Positions 43,201 to 55,775 of a stretch of DNA of 64,000 bases are shown here, piece after piece. Location: NCBI RefSeq assembly GCF_033568475.1, contig NC_133121.1, positions 192,644,664 through 192,708,663 of the forward strand, written 5' to 3'. A model generated the notes under the pieces. That model worked only from the letters and a program-made list of their open reading frames with translations. It was not told where the DNA came from and did not search any database. Positions within the stretch are counted from its first letter, which is position 1. The number at the start of each line of letters is the position of its first letter. The stretch is from Henckelia pumila (taxonomy: Eukaryota; Streptophyta; Magnoliopsida; Lamiales; Gesneriaceae). The position numbers were made by a program, and so were the translations under genes.

Positions 43201-46021
43201 TGAAACGACTCGATCCTACTACTACTAATTTTTTTTATTTTACAAATAAATAACTAAATATTTAATATAATATATATATATATATAATTAAAACGTATAT
43301 ATATATATATAATAAATAATTACTTTTTAAAATAATTATAAACATAAATAATTTTCCATAAAAATGTTCCCACAAAAAATCCATAATAAGAATTTGCATG
43401 CAAACAAAATAAGTATAACTCATGCAATAAAATCATTATCAACCTCTCAATAAAAATTCTCACCTAAACTCCATAAACCCATAATTAAATCATAAAACAT
43501 GTGCGGAAAATATAATATTCAATTCATTGAAAACTTGACTAGAGCGATGGTCACGGGCTAGCCGGCCGCCGAGAGCTCATACGTCTTCACCACCAGTCGG
43601 AGCAACATTCTCTAGATCTATTTCTTGCTCACCTGCACCATTTAAGTCTAGTGAGCCTAGAGGATCAGCACGTTCTATCTCATAGTAATAACATGAATAA
43701 AAATGATGCACCACATAATACATGCAAGATACATAATAAATAATATATATATCCATAAATGTCCTTATAATACATGTATCATAATCATCACGTAACATAG
43801 CATACATAATCATACGTAATCATCATGCATCATAATAAGGGCCTATCATCATTTAAAAATCTGAAGGTTATATCCATGCTGTGTGACGTGTCATGTCGAT
43901 TGATCAATCTAAAACCAACGTACGTGGCGGTGGGATCTCCACCTCTTGGCCCTTTCATCAGGAAAACATAATCATAATCGTATGGAAAGGCAATCGGGCC
44001 CCAGTATCCCGACCCACAGTCCCGTGTCATATGGAAAGGTCTCCGGGCCTAGGCATCCCATCTCCAATCCCGTAGGTTGTCACACACCCACTTCAACTCC
44101 CTTAAAATATTTTTCATTGCCCAGCATCACACATATACATATAGTATCATGCACATACATAAAATTTTTCATGATCTTATTTTCATAAAATATTGCCCGT
44201 AAATATATATTTAATTATTTAATAATAAATGTAAAAACAATACTTTTTCTTACTTAAAATATTCATGCAATAATTAAATATATATTTACGGACCATGCAT
44301 AATTTTCATGGATTGGTTCAGGCTGTTGACTCCTTAGACTTAAGCTCATTAACTTTTAGACTAGCCCAAAAATTCACAGACTGACCCAAAAATTTCTAGG
44401 GGCCCACGAGCCCATAAAAATCATTGGAATAACTTAAATAAAATATTTGAGGCCCAAATAAAATTATTTGGTAATTTAGCCAAAAAACACAATAAATCAT
44501 TAAATACTTAAAAATAAAAAAATACCCGAGCCCGGACCACCTAACCCAGACCCGGACCAACCTGACATGACCCATGACCCTACTAACCTGACCCAAGACC
44601 CAGACCCGACCCGGATCTGCCCTAAAACCTAGAACCCGATCCCCCCTTTCTTCCCAAGCTGCTGCCGCGTGCAACACCTAATTCCGGCATTTGGCCGGCC
44701 AACTCCGGCCACCAATGACCGGAGTACCACCGCCCAAGTCTAGCCCACTCCCAGATGTTTCTAACAAGCCAAAAACCAGACCAAACCATCAACTATGGAG
44801 TGAGACCGAAGCTCTGGAATCTTGCCCATCTGCAGCTCACGCGCAGACGCAAGCACTTGCGGCGTTTTCCATCGTGCGGCTTGCTCAGACCACCAATGAC
44901 CATGAAACCACTTCTTAGACCTAGCTAACATCCATACGGTTCTAACCCAACAAATCACGCACAAATACATGGTCTGAGGAAGGAGAACAAACCCCCTTTC
45001 CTCATAACCCTGAACCTGCGCGAACCATGCACCAAAAACCAACAGCTTCATGTCTGACCATTCAAGCCCCAAACCGACTACACCACTCAACCCTAAGGAC
45101 CCTAAGACACGTCCCTAACTCCCTTCCAACAGCCTGATCCGAACCATATCAGAAAAGCAAAGAAAAATGTGAGAAAATATGGGAAAAGAACATATACGGT
45201 TCAACATGGTTGCATATTCTTTATAAAAATCTAACACATGCAATATCAATGGTTTTCATGCAAGAATCAGAATGTAAAACTTAAATGGTGGCCAAAAAGA
45301 GAATTCAAATGTGCATTGGTTGATTTTCAAAGTAGAAACGTTAATAGGGCGCGTACGACGATCACCGGGGCGAACGATCTTCAAAACTTCGATTAAATCT
45401 TCAAAGTGCTTGTGTGTGATGTGAGTTTTCTGGTGAAAACGATGGAGAAGAAGGAGATGGTGGCTAGGGAAATTAAACGTGAATGAGATGAATAAATAAG
45501 TCTAGATATAAAATTTTTGAGATTATCTTAATTATCTAGACTTATTGGGTCGATAATATATCACAATAATATAAAAATAAAACTCTTAAAATTAACTAAT
45601 TTCAGATAATTTTCGTAATATAATTTTAAAGGATTTTTAAAACTCCTTAAAAGCCTTTAAAATTACTTAATTTAGTGAAAATTGGCTCCATAAATATATA
45701 TATATACACATAAACTATTATTTTCAGAAAGTCATACCTTAAAAATAATATTTTAAGGCTTATAAAATCCTCATAAAATATTTTGAGTGAAAATCTATCA
45801 TCTCGTTCATCCACGGTCCCGTTTACGCGATAAAAAACTAATATTTCTAACAATTCCATAAATGGCATAATTGCGGGTTAAATGCTAAAAATAATATTTA
45901 AATCATGCACATAGAATCACATAATTCACATAAAGTCATTTAACCCATTTATTAAAATTTTTACTTTAATTATTTCCTAGTTATGCATGCGAAATCACCT
46001 AAGAAAATTCTGGATGTTACA
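43201..46021 (-). repeat. 5' LTR of the chromovirus
   Basis: The 2821-bp copy has the same termini as the 3' LTR (TGAAACGACTCG... and ...GGATGTTACA on the plus strand). It carries the promoter for the element, though I could not place a convincing TATA box. Confidence 0.9.
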
Positions 46022-46318
46022 GGGATTCCCCGGTTAAGCAGGACCGGGGATGGGGACAAGTGTATAATTCGGGGGCGGGGATGGGGACGGCAAACCCGTC
46101 CCCGCCCCGCCCCATTACCATCCCTAGCTATGAGCTGCAGTTCTTTTAGCAAATTTTATTATTAATTTATAACTCGGGAAACATTTACGTTTATTAAAAA
46201 CAACTTTTATATATTAAGAGATTTGATCATATGAGCAACTATTTATGTGCAACAAACTATCAACAAGCCTATTTGGCTGCCACATCACCTTTACTTTTTA
46301 AAATAAATATTTAATTAA

Positions 46319-46489
46319 GGGTGATGCTACATGTGCACTGAGGGTTACACGTTGGGTTACACGTAGCACTTGAAATTACATAAATGAATTTTGGAAAGAG
46401 TTTTTTCAAATAAAGTGGAAGGATACTTTTGTAATTTTATGTATAGTGTTGTGTAGTGTGTAACCCTCCATGTAGACATAACATTTCCC
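46319..46489. mobile_element. 171-bp MITE with perfect 9-bp target duplication
   Basis: TTTAATTAA flanks both sides (46310-46318 and 46490-46498). The left edge GGGTGATGCTACATGTGCAC pairs with the reverse complement of the right edge GGGAAATGTTATGTCTACAT, and both then read GAGGGTTACAC. A 9-bp duplication points to a Mutator-like MITE. Confidence 0.8.
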
Positions 46490-46490
46490 T

Positions 46491-47575
46491 TTAATTAAAG
46501 TTTCCTTCCTCCAGCCCTTTTCTCTCTATTTTTTTAACACTACCTCGATATCGTCTCTTCCAATTTTCCAAATTTTGGAACCCTTCGTCGCTCACCAACA
46601 TCGATTTCTCCTCAAATTTGAAGTTTTTGACGCCACCAACAGTTGCCACTCTATTGACTATAACTACACTGATTTTTCCCAGAATTTGTGTGTTAAATAC
46701 TTGAATGATATTAATTTTTACATTCGAAAATGTACTTAAATTTATCGTGATAAATAAAATAGAACCAACCCCGTACAAGCTTTTAATGCGTCGTACACCA
46801 CCGAAAACTGAAACCAATACTCGCAACCATTAGTTCCTTTCCCTGGCTGCCATAAAACTTGGTAGAAAAACCAGCCCATATGAGCAAGAAAATGAATCTG
46901 CCATTTCCGCTCAAAGCCATGGAAAAGCCTCCGCCGCCGCCGCCCCTGGGCTTTGGCCAACAGAACCCTCTCCTTCTGCTCTAACTCCAACGAAAGCACG
47001 TACCAGATTACGAACCATGATAGGGACAACATCAACAGTAGCCCAGATTCATTTTTCAGCGCCACCGCCTCTTTGAACTTGGAAATTTCCATCACTAATG
47101 ACCGGCAAAATCCAGACGACAATGATGCATCAGCAGCCACGACGGTGATTCAAGGCTTGAAGTCAAACAGGAAAACCTGTGAAACTTAAAGTGCTTTGTT
47201 TCTTGTTGAAACAATCTAATTTTAATTTTTTTAAATGGTATCTAAAAACCCACATCAAGAAAACGAAAACCTATAATTTGAGAAGGGGTTGATGTAGGTT
47301 GGCTACGATGGCGACGGGAGAGAAACATATCATTTTCGCGGCTGGAAAAGGCAAGGGCGCAGCGGGTGGCGGCATGAGAGGAACTTTGAAAGAGACGATG
47401 GCGAGGCGAAGCTTCAGAAATGGGGAGAAACTGACTGGGAGAAATAATAATATACATACAAAAAATAATTTTAAATTTATCATAAATATTAAACATATAT
47501 TAAAAAAATAAAACTATTTTTAATTTTAATTTAAAAAAAAATTGATAAAGTATGTACAAAAAATTGGTAGAAGAC
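46491..47575. other. island between two MITEs; one possible ORF of unknown function
   Basis: The best frame is 46742-47140 on the minus strand (132 residues, MAADASLSSGFCRSLVMEIS...). It has one hydrophobic segment (LLLMLSLSWFVIWYVLSL), a Glu/Lys-rich stretch and a run of basic residues. I do not recognise it. A plus-strand ORF at 46953-47189 overlaps it and cannot also be real. GC content is slightly higher than in the flanking transposons, so this may be a decayed host exon. No splice or promoter signals decide the matter. Confidence 0.25.
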
Positions 47576-47747
47576 GGGTGGTTCGATCCTACAGTGGGAT
47601 ATTACCCCCACTGTAGGTGTGTGGCCAATGATTGGCCACACATCCAAAATCATGTGGATCCCACATCAATCATGTGGGACCCACATGGTTTTGGGCCAAT
47701 GAAAGGCCACCAGCTGCAGATACCCCCTCTGTAGCTTCGAACCACCC
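47576..47747. mobile_element. 172-bp MITE with perfect 9-bp target duplication
   Basis: GTAGAAGAC flanks both sides (47567-47575 and 47748-47756). The termini GGGTGGTTCGATCCTACAGT and (reverse complement of the right end) GGGTGGTTCGAAGCTACAGA form inverted repeats of about 20 bases with few mismatches. Inner palindromes such as TGTGGCCAATGATTGGCCACA make the whole element a foldback. The 9-bp duplication indicates a Mutator-like MITE of a different family from 46319-46489. Confidence 0.85.
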
Positions 47748-47756
47748 GTAGAAGAC

Positions 47757-48391
47757 ATTGTGAGAATTTACTAAAATATAATATTATTTTAACACATCGA
47801 AATGGGATTGAAAGCCACAAAGAAATAAAACAAACTTACATTACCAAGAGACAATTTTGACTAGTTAGCGTCTTAGATAACCAAAACCAAAATTTGGTGA
47901 TCAACTTTGAATAACATGATTTTGACAATTTTCCCAATAAAAATGTTACCTTGTGTGTTTTTATCGTTATTTTACGTTTTCTAATTAAATGATTAGTCTT
48001 AATAATAAGAATATATAGGCTTGGACAAAACTCCCTTTTTGAACTAGCTTTTGGAGTGACTTAGATCTAAGTCCATTTCTTAACAGACGATCTTGCTATA
48101 TCTTCCACACAATATATGAGCTAGGAAAATATGTAAGAACATAACTGCATTACAATAACAATTCATCATTACAATCAATCCATTTATATGCTTTACCCGC
48201 TATTGATTCCAAACCACAGTATATTGTAAAAATAAAAATAAAATGATACATAATTGATTCTCGTAGGTGCCTAGAACTAGCTAGAAAAGCATTAGTTATT
48301 ATAACTAGTTCAATAAGAAAATGATCATGCTACAAACTAGTGTTTGTGTTTAGTAATTTGTTGACCCAATCGAAAAGTACTTTGAAATTAA
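47757..48391. other. 3' flank of RALF-like gene 1, no gene seen
   Basis: AT-rich sequence without a credible ORF. The part next to 48391 probably contains the 3' UTR of the RALF-like gene. Confidence 0.4.
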
Positions 48392-48622
48392 TTAACCATG
48401 AGTACCCTCTGGTGGTGTGCTCAACAATCTTTTTCCCGACCGGCATTGTTCACTCGGATTACAACCCCGGTGGTATTCGTTTACTGGGTTAGGAGGTGTC
48501 TTAAGTTGCGGAATTCTATTGGCGTTCAAATCTCCATACTTAATATTCTTGCATTCTCCGAGTTCGAAAGACACCAACAACAACGCGACGCAGACTAAAG
48601 CCAATATCCTCAGGTTTGCCAT
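48392..48622 (-). CDS. RALF-like secreted peptide, two-cysteine type (copy 1)
   Basis: This 76-residue precursor has a signal peptide (MANLRILALVCVALLLVSFE, cleavage near residues 20-24) and then a short mature region with KYGDLNANRIP (29-38), the counterpart of the YISY...RIP part of RALF peptides, and NEYHRGC...QCR with Cys54 and Cys60. RALFs are apoplastic signals perceived by FERONIA-family receptor kinases and alter pH and growth. The first cysteine pair of canonical RALFs is missing: Gln39 stands where Cys usually follows RIP. There is no RRIL-type protease site, placing it with short two-Cys RALF-like proteins. A TATA box lies about 90-100 bases upstream. Its closest neighbour is the paralogue at 58680-58913. 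Confidence 0.75.
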   Translation of the reverse strand: MANLRILALVCVALLLVSFELGECKNIKYGDLNANRIPQLKTPPNPVNEYHRGCNPSEQCRSGKRLLSTPPEGTHG

Positions 48623-48710
48623 GTTTTCCTCTTCAAACTTTGTTATAATTAAGGAAACTAAGGCTTTTGTTTTGTTCTTGTTTTGTGCATATTTGGTTGT
48701 TTAGTATGCT

Positions 48711-48720
48711 TATTTATAAG
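48711..48720 (-). promoter_or_regulatory. TATA box of RALF-like gene 1
   Basis: The minus strand reads CTTATAAATA. The distance of about 90 bases to the ATG leaves room for a short 5' UTR. The second RALF-like gene has the same box at a similar distance. Confidence 0.55.
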
Positions 48721-49279
48721 TGGAATGGTAAGTTTGTTTGCGGGTGAAATTAACTTTGATTCATGTACCTTAGGTTACTAGTGGAATAGAATGGGTAGTT
48801 TTGGATTAGCGTTCAATGTCTTTTCAAGGAAAAGTGAGGCTTATGTTGAATAATGTGTGTCATTAGTTACCAAATAACAACAAAATATTTGGAAATGCTC
48901 GAAACAATTTGAATGCATATGTATTGAAATAGTGGTGTTCCTCATTTATCTCACTCATACAAAAGAACAGCACATGTATTCACAGACGAGTAATATATAC
49001 AATATATCATTATTTTTTATAAGGAATCCATATATATATGTATCTCAAATGGTTGGTGTACGAACATGAGTTTATCTAGAAAGTCTGAGTCCGAGAGTCT
49101 TGAAAGTTTTGTCGCATGCGCAATGGAGAAGCAAGGATTATATTAATAATTTACTCCGACAAGGATTTTAAATACTCAAATCCATTAATATTTTAAATCG
49201 AGTAGGGCTGGTCCTGAGAAAAACGAGGCTCAAGACGATAAAAAAATATGGGCTCTATCTCATTAACTTGAAAACTAAT

Positions 49280-49939
49280 TGTTAAGGTGTCAATCTAATT
49301 CGATTTAATCGACTAAGCCAAATTCGAAGAACAGCCCAGAGAATTCCCAGACACAAATCACAGAGATTTCTCAATCAAGAAGATTAACAAATTCAATACA
49401 GAAAACTTAAAGCATAAGAACCAAGAACACCATTTACGTGGTTCAGCTATAATCAGCCTACATCCACGGGAGATCGCCACTTCTTATTAATGAACAATCC
49501 AAGATTTGATACACTTCACCAATCGAATAACAAAGAAAATAATATTGATACAGATTTACAAAATTACAGATTGAACTTTCAATTCCTCAATCACAGCTGC
49601 AATCTTGCTTTTTTCTTTCCTTCGATTCCCAGTGAGTGTTACCCTTGTTGATCTTCAAGTTTCTGGAGAATTGATTCTTTATCGTCTCTCAATCGCATTC
49701 CCTGATCTCAGCTTGTATATGTTGTATCCCTCAAAGAAGAAAACTGAATCCGTTATAAGGCATACTCCCAACTCCACAACAGCTAGCACATTGATGGGCT
49801 TCCCTTTAATAACAAACCATGTTTAGGCCCAAAGAATTAAATCATGGCCAGTGACTTAATTCTTGCATTAGGCCCAACAATATTATTTCCCTCCCGAGGC
49901 CCATACATGATCAGCTGGTTTGAAAGACACACCTCTACA
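49280..49939 (-). repeat. 3' LTR of the decayed Copia element
   Basis: On the plus strand it begins TGTTAAGGTGTCAATCTAAT and ends CACACCTCTACA. The adjacent tract 49940-49953 is purine-rich on the minus strand (TCAAGGTGGAGATT), the usual Copia polypurine tract. Small ORFs inside are not genes. Confidence 0.75.
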
Positions 49940-49993
49940 AATCTCCACCTTGACTGATAACCATGGTTGATATCCATTCCTCCTCCTTACTGA

Positions 49994-52900
49994 TTACTTC
50001 AATTCCACTGCTCCAATCAAGTCTAAGCAAAGCTTGAACTTTAAATGAGGCAATGTCTTCGTTAGAGCATCTGCAGGATTATCATTTGTACTGATCTTTT
50101 CAATTTTGATTTCACCTTTCCCAATTATGTCTCTTACAAAATGGTGCTTTAAGTCTATGTGTTTGGTTCTTTCATGGAAAGTCTGATGCTTTGAAAGATA
50201 AATGGCACTTTGACTGTCACAATGAATCACTACTTGTTCTTGTTTCAACCCAAGTTCAGTGATCAACCCTCTTAGCCAAATCGCTTCCTTTATAGCTTCT
50301 GTCAAGGCTATATATTCTGTCTCAGTTGTTGAAAGGCAACAACAGATTGAAGAGTATCTTTCCAACTTATAGCAGTCCCAAACATTGTAAACACATAACC
50401 AGTTAAAGACTTCCTTGGGTCAATATTTCCAGCATAGTCTGAATCCACAAATCCTTCCACTGGTTTCTGTCCATCTTCTTGTTTTTGATACAACAGTCCA
50501 ATACTTTCTGAACCCTTTAAGTACCTTAATATATATCCACTTAAGAGCTTCCCAATGTTGTAACCCCGGGTTTTCCATGAACCTGGAAACCACACTTATA
50601 GCATGAGCCAAGTCCGGCCTACTACACACCATAGCATACATTATGCTGCCCACTCCACTTGCATAAGGAATGTATTCCATTTCCTTCTTCTGATCATCAT
50701 CTGTAGGAGATTGATCTGATGACAGCTTCATGTGCTGTCCAAGTGGTGTGGTAACTGATTTGCATTCTTTCATATTGAATCTCAAGAGTACCTTAGCAAG
50801 ATAATCTCCTTGGCTTAGAAACAGATTTCATTTTTTTTCTGTTTCTCTGGATTTTCATTCCCAATATCTTCTTGGCCTCTCCAAGATCCTTCATGTCAAA
50901 TTCAGAGTTCAATTCTTTCTTTAGCTTCTGAATTCCAGCCTTGCTTCTACTTGCTATAAGAATGTCGTCTACATATAATAAGAGATATGTTTTTGAGTGA
51001 TCCAGCTCTTCCTTAAAGTAGACACATGTGTCATAGCAGCTTCTATGAAATTCTATTTTCTTCATGAACTCATCGAATTTCATATACCACTGCCTTGGAC
51101 TTTGTTTCAAACCATAGAGAGACCGTTTAAGCAAACAAGCTTTGATTTTATCACCTGGAATTAGATAGCCCTCAGGGGGTTCCATGTAAATGGTCTCCTC
51201 TAAATCACCATGAAGGAAAGCTGTTTTTACATCCAGTTGTTCCAGCTATAGATCCATCTGGGTGACTATTTCAAGTATCATTCTTATGGAACAGTGCTTC
51301 ACTATAGGGGAGTAGATCTCATTGAAGTCTATCCCTTCAATTTGAGAGTAACCTTTTGCGACTAATCTTGCTTTGAACTTGACTATATCTGCTGTTGTAG
51401 AGTCTTCTTTGATCTTATAAATCCACTTACAACCTAGGATTCTTTGATGTTTGGGTTTATCAACCAAATTCCCAAGTTTTGTTATACAGCAGTGAGTCGA
51501 GTTCTTCCTTCATTGCCAACTTCCACTGATCCTTGTGTTTGCTTTGCATTGCATATTTATATGATGATGGTTCATCATACTCCACTTGTTCTGCTGTGCT
51601 TAAAGCATAAGAAACCAAATTTGCATCTGAGTATCTGATAGGGAGCTTAATTTCTCTTCTTGGCCTATCCCTTGCTAATCTGTAAGATTAAAGGTTGGTT
51701 TCTGTTTGTGGTGTGATAGATTCAGTAGACTCTTCTTGATCTGATAGATGTTGAGTTTCACCTTTTTCCTTCTCCTGCAGCTCCACCTCGACTTGAGTAT
51801 CATTTAGACTTTCACTTGATGTTTTAATCTCTGCCTTCCTCAAGCAATATCCCATTCTTGTTTCATCAAAAGTCACATCTCTTGAATTGAAACACCTTGG
51901 CCCATTTGGCTCCAAGTTCCAGAGTTTGTAACCTTTAACTCCATCCAGATATCCTATGAAGATACACTTTAGAGCCCTGGGTTCCAGCTTGTCTTGTTTG
52001 ATGTGTGCATAAGCAAGGCAACCAAATATCCTCAAGTTTGTATAATCAGCTGCTGTGCCTTTCCAAAGTTCAAGAGGTGTTTTGAAATTTAGGCTACTTG
52101 AGGGACTTCTATTTATCAAATAAGTGGCAGTGGCCAAAGCTTCACCCCAGAAAGTCTTAGGAAGACTTGCATTCAATATTAAGCATCTTACTCTTTCCAG
52201 AAGTGTGCGATTCTTCCTTTCTGCCACTCCGTTTTGTTGAGGTGTGTATGGTACTGTATAGTGTCTTGTGATCCCTCTTTGAGTGAACAGATCTTTGAAT
52301 TCCTTGGATAAGAACTCCAAGCCATTATCTGTCCTTAAGAACTTGACCTTATGTCCTGACTTGTTTTCTGCCATTTCAATCCATACCCTGAATTTTCCAG
52401 AAGCTTCATCCTTTGTTTTAAGAAGGTAAGTCCAAACCATTCTTGAATAATCATCAATGATTGACATAAAGTATCGGCTACCTCCATGAGTATGAGTTTT
52501 GGAGGGACCACAAAGATCAGAATGTATATATTCTAAAGGGCTTGTAGCAGTGTGCTTTCCTTGGCCAAACTTAACTCTCTTAGTTTTCCCTAGAATGCAG
52601 TAATCACAGAGGTCTAGCCCTTGTAGCTTATCTCCATAGAGAAGTTCTCTCTTAGAAAGTTCCATCATACCTTTTTCACTCAAGTGACCAAGTCTCATAT
52701 GCCATAGGCTAGACTTGTCTTGAGCTTCATGAATAAGAGCTGAACCTCCTATTACTGTCTTAGCTTGAAGAACATACAAAGAATTCACCCTCTTGCCTTT
52801 CATGACCACCAACGAACCTTTAGACACTTTAATCATTCCAGCTTCAGATTTGAAAGAGTATCCGTTTGATTCCAGTGTGCCTAAAGAGATTAGATTTCTC

Positions 52901-53420
52901 TTTAGTTCTGGTACAAACCTTACATCCTTGAGGATTCTGTTTGTTTCATCATGCATTTGCAACCTGATAGTTCCAATTCCCTTTACTTTGCGGGACTTGT
53001 CATTCCCTAATAATACCATACCTTGATCTGTTTCTGTTAATTGTTCAAACCAAGACTTTACTGGGCATATATGATAGGTACAACCCGAGTCTAGTATCCA
53101 AGCATTTTTCATCTCATTTTCTGCCACTATTAGAGCTTCTGCTGTGTCATATTCATCAGATACTAGAGCCACTTCTCCATTATCATTTTTTCTTTCAAAC
53201 CCTTTTTTCTTTCTTTCTGGGCAGTCTCTTTTAAAGTGTCCTTCTTTATGGCAAGTGAAGCATTTATATCTTGTTTTGCTCTTTGATCTTGGCCTGGTCT
53301 TGACAGACCTTTGAACCCTTTTTTCTGCTCTGCTCTGACAAGTGAAAATATACTCCTTGCGGAATACGGGCTCTTCGTCGGCCCAACTCGGCTGATCAGG
53401 CCCAATCTGACTTTTATCAC
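49994..53420 (-). pseudogene. Copia gag(end)-protease-integrase-RT-RNase H, broken
   Basis: From right to left: a frameshifted gag end with a zinc knuckle (CFTCHKEGHFKRDC near 53215-53260); protease WILDSGCTYHICP; integrase with HMRLGHLSEKGMMELSK, HSDLCGPSKTHTHGGSRYF, FLRTDNGLEFLSKEFKDL and NGVAERKNRTLLERVR (51688-53172, one open frame of 494 codons); RT in two pieces (51246-51467 ARLVAKGYSQIEGIDF; 50793-51185 with catalytic LLYVDDILIAS); then RNase H over three overlapping frames (50420-50785, 50308-50595, 49994-50365 with [20 protein letters not shown]). At least four frameshifts or stops disrupt it, so it is defective, although protease-integrase stayed open. Confidence 0.88.
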
Positions 53421-53460
53421 GTGGCTTGGATTTTCCTTCTCTTTTCTTTGGAACCTTGTA

Positions 53461-54137
53461 GTTCAGAGTTCAGACACAAGCACACACAATTTAAAATTAA
53501 AAAAAAAAAAAAAACAATCCCAAGGTAATACATCAGATTGAAAATATATATTTTTTGTGTGATAAAAGATTATATTTTGGCTCTATTTAAATTTTTTTCC
53601 AACTCAGTGGATCCATAAAAGTACGTGATGTAGATTGCCAATAAGTATTATGTTTGCTCGATGATAAATTTCTTTTTTTGAGTAAATAATTTTTTGAATT
53701 GCATAGGAGGAGCTTGAATTTGAGTTATATGATGTATAGGCATCGCAAATTCACAGACCAAAAGATCGGTTGTAAAGAATGAGAATATGAGACTTTATGA
53801 TAAGTACTTACTAACTATGCTCATGCACATAAAAATTAAAATCACGTGAGATTTATATGATCCAAAGATTATGATACACCTGAAGTAAGACTCCAAATAC
53901 AAAAAAAAATCTCTACATCTATGATGTTAAGTTTGAATGACCTCTAGATTTGTGAAGATGAATTATTACATTTTAGAAGTCTTGTTTGCATAACTAATGA
54001 ATAATGATAGCTAGGTAGAATCGATTTGGACTTGGTTCTCACTCAGGTAATAACTCAACACCACTGAAGTACTCCATATGTCACATGCAACAACTTGCAT
54101 CAAACATGCCACTATAATTTTATAATCAATTTAATTT

Positions 54138-54197
<60 letters not shown>

Positions 54198-55775
54198 AGA
54201 ATTTCTTTTGTGAAACATTGTTTTAGCGGTCCTCCATGTTAATTGTCCATTTAATAAGGGTCCTTAATTAGTTTTTTTGCTTTCTGGAAACTCCAATTCT
54301 ATATATACACCGCCACGGCCATCGCCGGGAGCAGGAGGAGGAGTAGGAGGAGGAGGAGGAAACTTGTCATTATATTGAGGCAATTCAAAACAGGAAACTT
54401 GTCATAGTTGAATATAATGGTTATGAGATGTTTATATGAATTATAAAACCATTTAAATTTATAATGCGAAAGTGATCTGTCTGAGTTGACATTTCCAGGC
54501 ATTTCTTGAGGATTTATATGATTGATATATGCTTGGTTGAAGTACGTAGATATCAGTTATTTTCACGAAGTCTGACAAAGGCATCTGATGAGTCTATGTA
54601 TGATTTATGTGCTCTTTGTTGATTTATGTGATATTATATGCTGACTCGCATATTATCAGTGGTAATTAATGTGAAAACAATCACCATAAAGAACATTAAT
54701 ATGGGGTGATTCATTCTCTCCATTGACGTGTGTCTCAAAGCTGTCTCTTTGAAATGGTTTTGCTGTGTCATTTATCTATAATTTCATTATAGATAACTTC
54801 ATCATCCTTTATTCTTTCAACCTTCAATTATTATAGTAAACATTCAAATACTTATTGATTCCATGTGTTCGTCTCACTTTTTCGTCATTCCTTGCAATAT
54901 ACTCTGGATAAGCTTAATTGTTTTCCTATACGCTCTAGTTATTTCTCCTTTCTGTGCATCATTAAGCCTTGTTTTGTTTTATTATCCATTTAAATTATTA
55001 ACAACGACTAAAGTAAGAGCAGAGGAAATTGTAAATCCTAACATCATGTGATCGCCTCTACCCTTTGCACTCACATTAAACACATATTTTAATATTTTAT
55101 ATTTGGAAGATGAAGATGTTGATTTCAATATTTAATCGGTTTCATTTTGTTTTACACCTTTGCTTCGTGTAGATGTAAATGCCAAAGGCGGAGTAAAATT
55201 CTGGTACTCTATATATAACATAACAAGCTTCAGCAAGAATTGGTAAGTCCTTGCCATTCAATTTATGACAAAAAAAACACTAATTTAGCCCTTGAAATTC
55301 ATGTTATGAAAAGAAAACACTTGTGATGTTGTTGCTTATATTTTATTTTGTAATGTCATTGAATGTCCAACATTGTACTGCTTATCGGGGTCTTGCCATA
55401 ACGCTGTTGGTATTGCTTCTTTCGTCAAGAGACTTGATGTTCTCCGTCTGTGTTGTCCGTGTAGTAAGGGTTGTTCGTGGGGTCGTGGAGTATGTGAGTT
55501 TCTTTCATGGGGAGTGTTGACCCGATCGATAGAAAATCCCAACGAAACAACCCCACAACTGAATTTTGACGTTGTGCTGGAGTCTGAGAGCTTTTATCCC
55601 GGTTGAGGATTGATCCCAATACAATGAATTGATGTCTTAGTTAACTTTATATATGTTAGTGAAAGGTACATCTTAATAACTTTATTTATGTTAGTGATAT
55701 GTCTGGATTGTTCGTGTAGATATTGACATCGTATCGGGTTAAGGTATGTTTTTCATTTTAGATATTATTCAAACA
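53461..55775. other. intergenic DNA, no gene seen
   Basis: AT-rich sequence with scattered short ORFs of no recognisable content. It contains the (TTTC)n microsatellite at 54137-54198 and a GGAGGAGGA-rich stretch near 54325-54360. The part after about 55300 may already belong to the CACTA-type element to the right. Confidence 0.4.
54137..54198. repeat. (TTTC)n microsatellite
   Basis: About fifteen perfect tetranucleotide units. Confidence 0.95.

Larger units (their letters stand above)
35455..46021 (-). mobile_element. full-length Ty3/Gypsy chromovirus (Tekay/Del-like)
   Basis: This 10,567-bp element has two LTRs (35455-38296 and 43201-46021), a perfect 5-bp duplication GGGAT (35450-35454 and 46022-46026), a primer site, gag, protease, RT, RNase H, integrase with C-terminal chromodomain-like segment, and a polypurine tract, all on the minus strand. 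Three in-frame stops interrupt pol, so this copy is not autonomous. The LTRs differ by scattered substitutions and indels, including about 30 bases near 36725-36765 that are missing from the other LTR, so the insertion is not very recent. Confidence 0.95.
35240..46127. mobile_element. GGGGACGGGG-type DNA element, split by a full-length Ty3/Gypsy element
   Basis: Left remnant 35240-35454 has CCCCGAACCCGCCCC and GGGGACGGGGACGGGGATG blocks. Right remnant 46027-46127 has ACCGGGGATGGGGACAAGTG and CCCGTCCCCGCCCCGCCCC and ends ACCATCCCTAG. On the minus strand the right end starts TAGGGATGGTAATGGGGCGG, similar in style to the TAGGGATGACGAT end of the hAT-like element at 28100. The left terminus is not clear. 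The Ty3/Gypsy element at 35455-46021 inserted between the two remnants. Confidence 0.5.
49280..53460 (-). mobile_element. 5'-truncated Ty1/Copia element
   Basis: A 3' LTR (49280-49939), purine-rich tract and decayed gag-pol (49994-53420) run on the minus strand. Homology stops near 53440-53460, before any second LTR, so the 5' LTR and most of gag are missing. The element lies between the two RALF-like genes. Confidence 0.8.

Noticed and set aside
46953-47189. Plus-strand 78-codon frame
   Set aside because: Overlaps the longer minus-strand frame; no start context, homology or signal peptide.
55323-55606. Frames with Val-Arg-rich repeats
   Set aside because: Overlapping short frames on both strands, no homology; the repeated GTTGTTCGTG-like sequence is low complexity.
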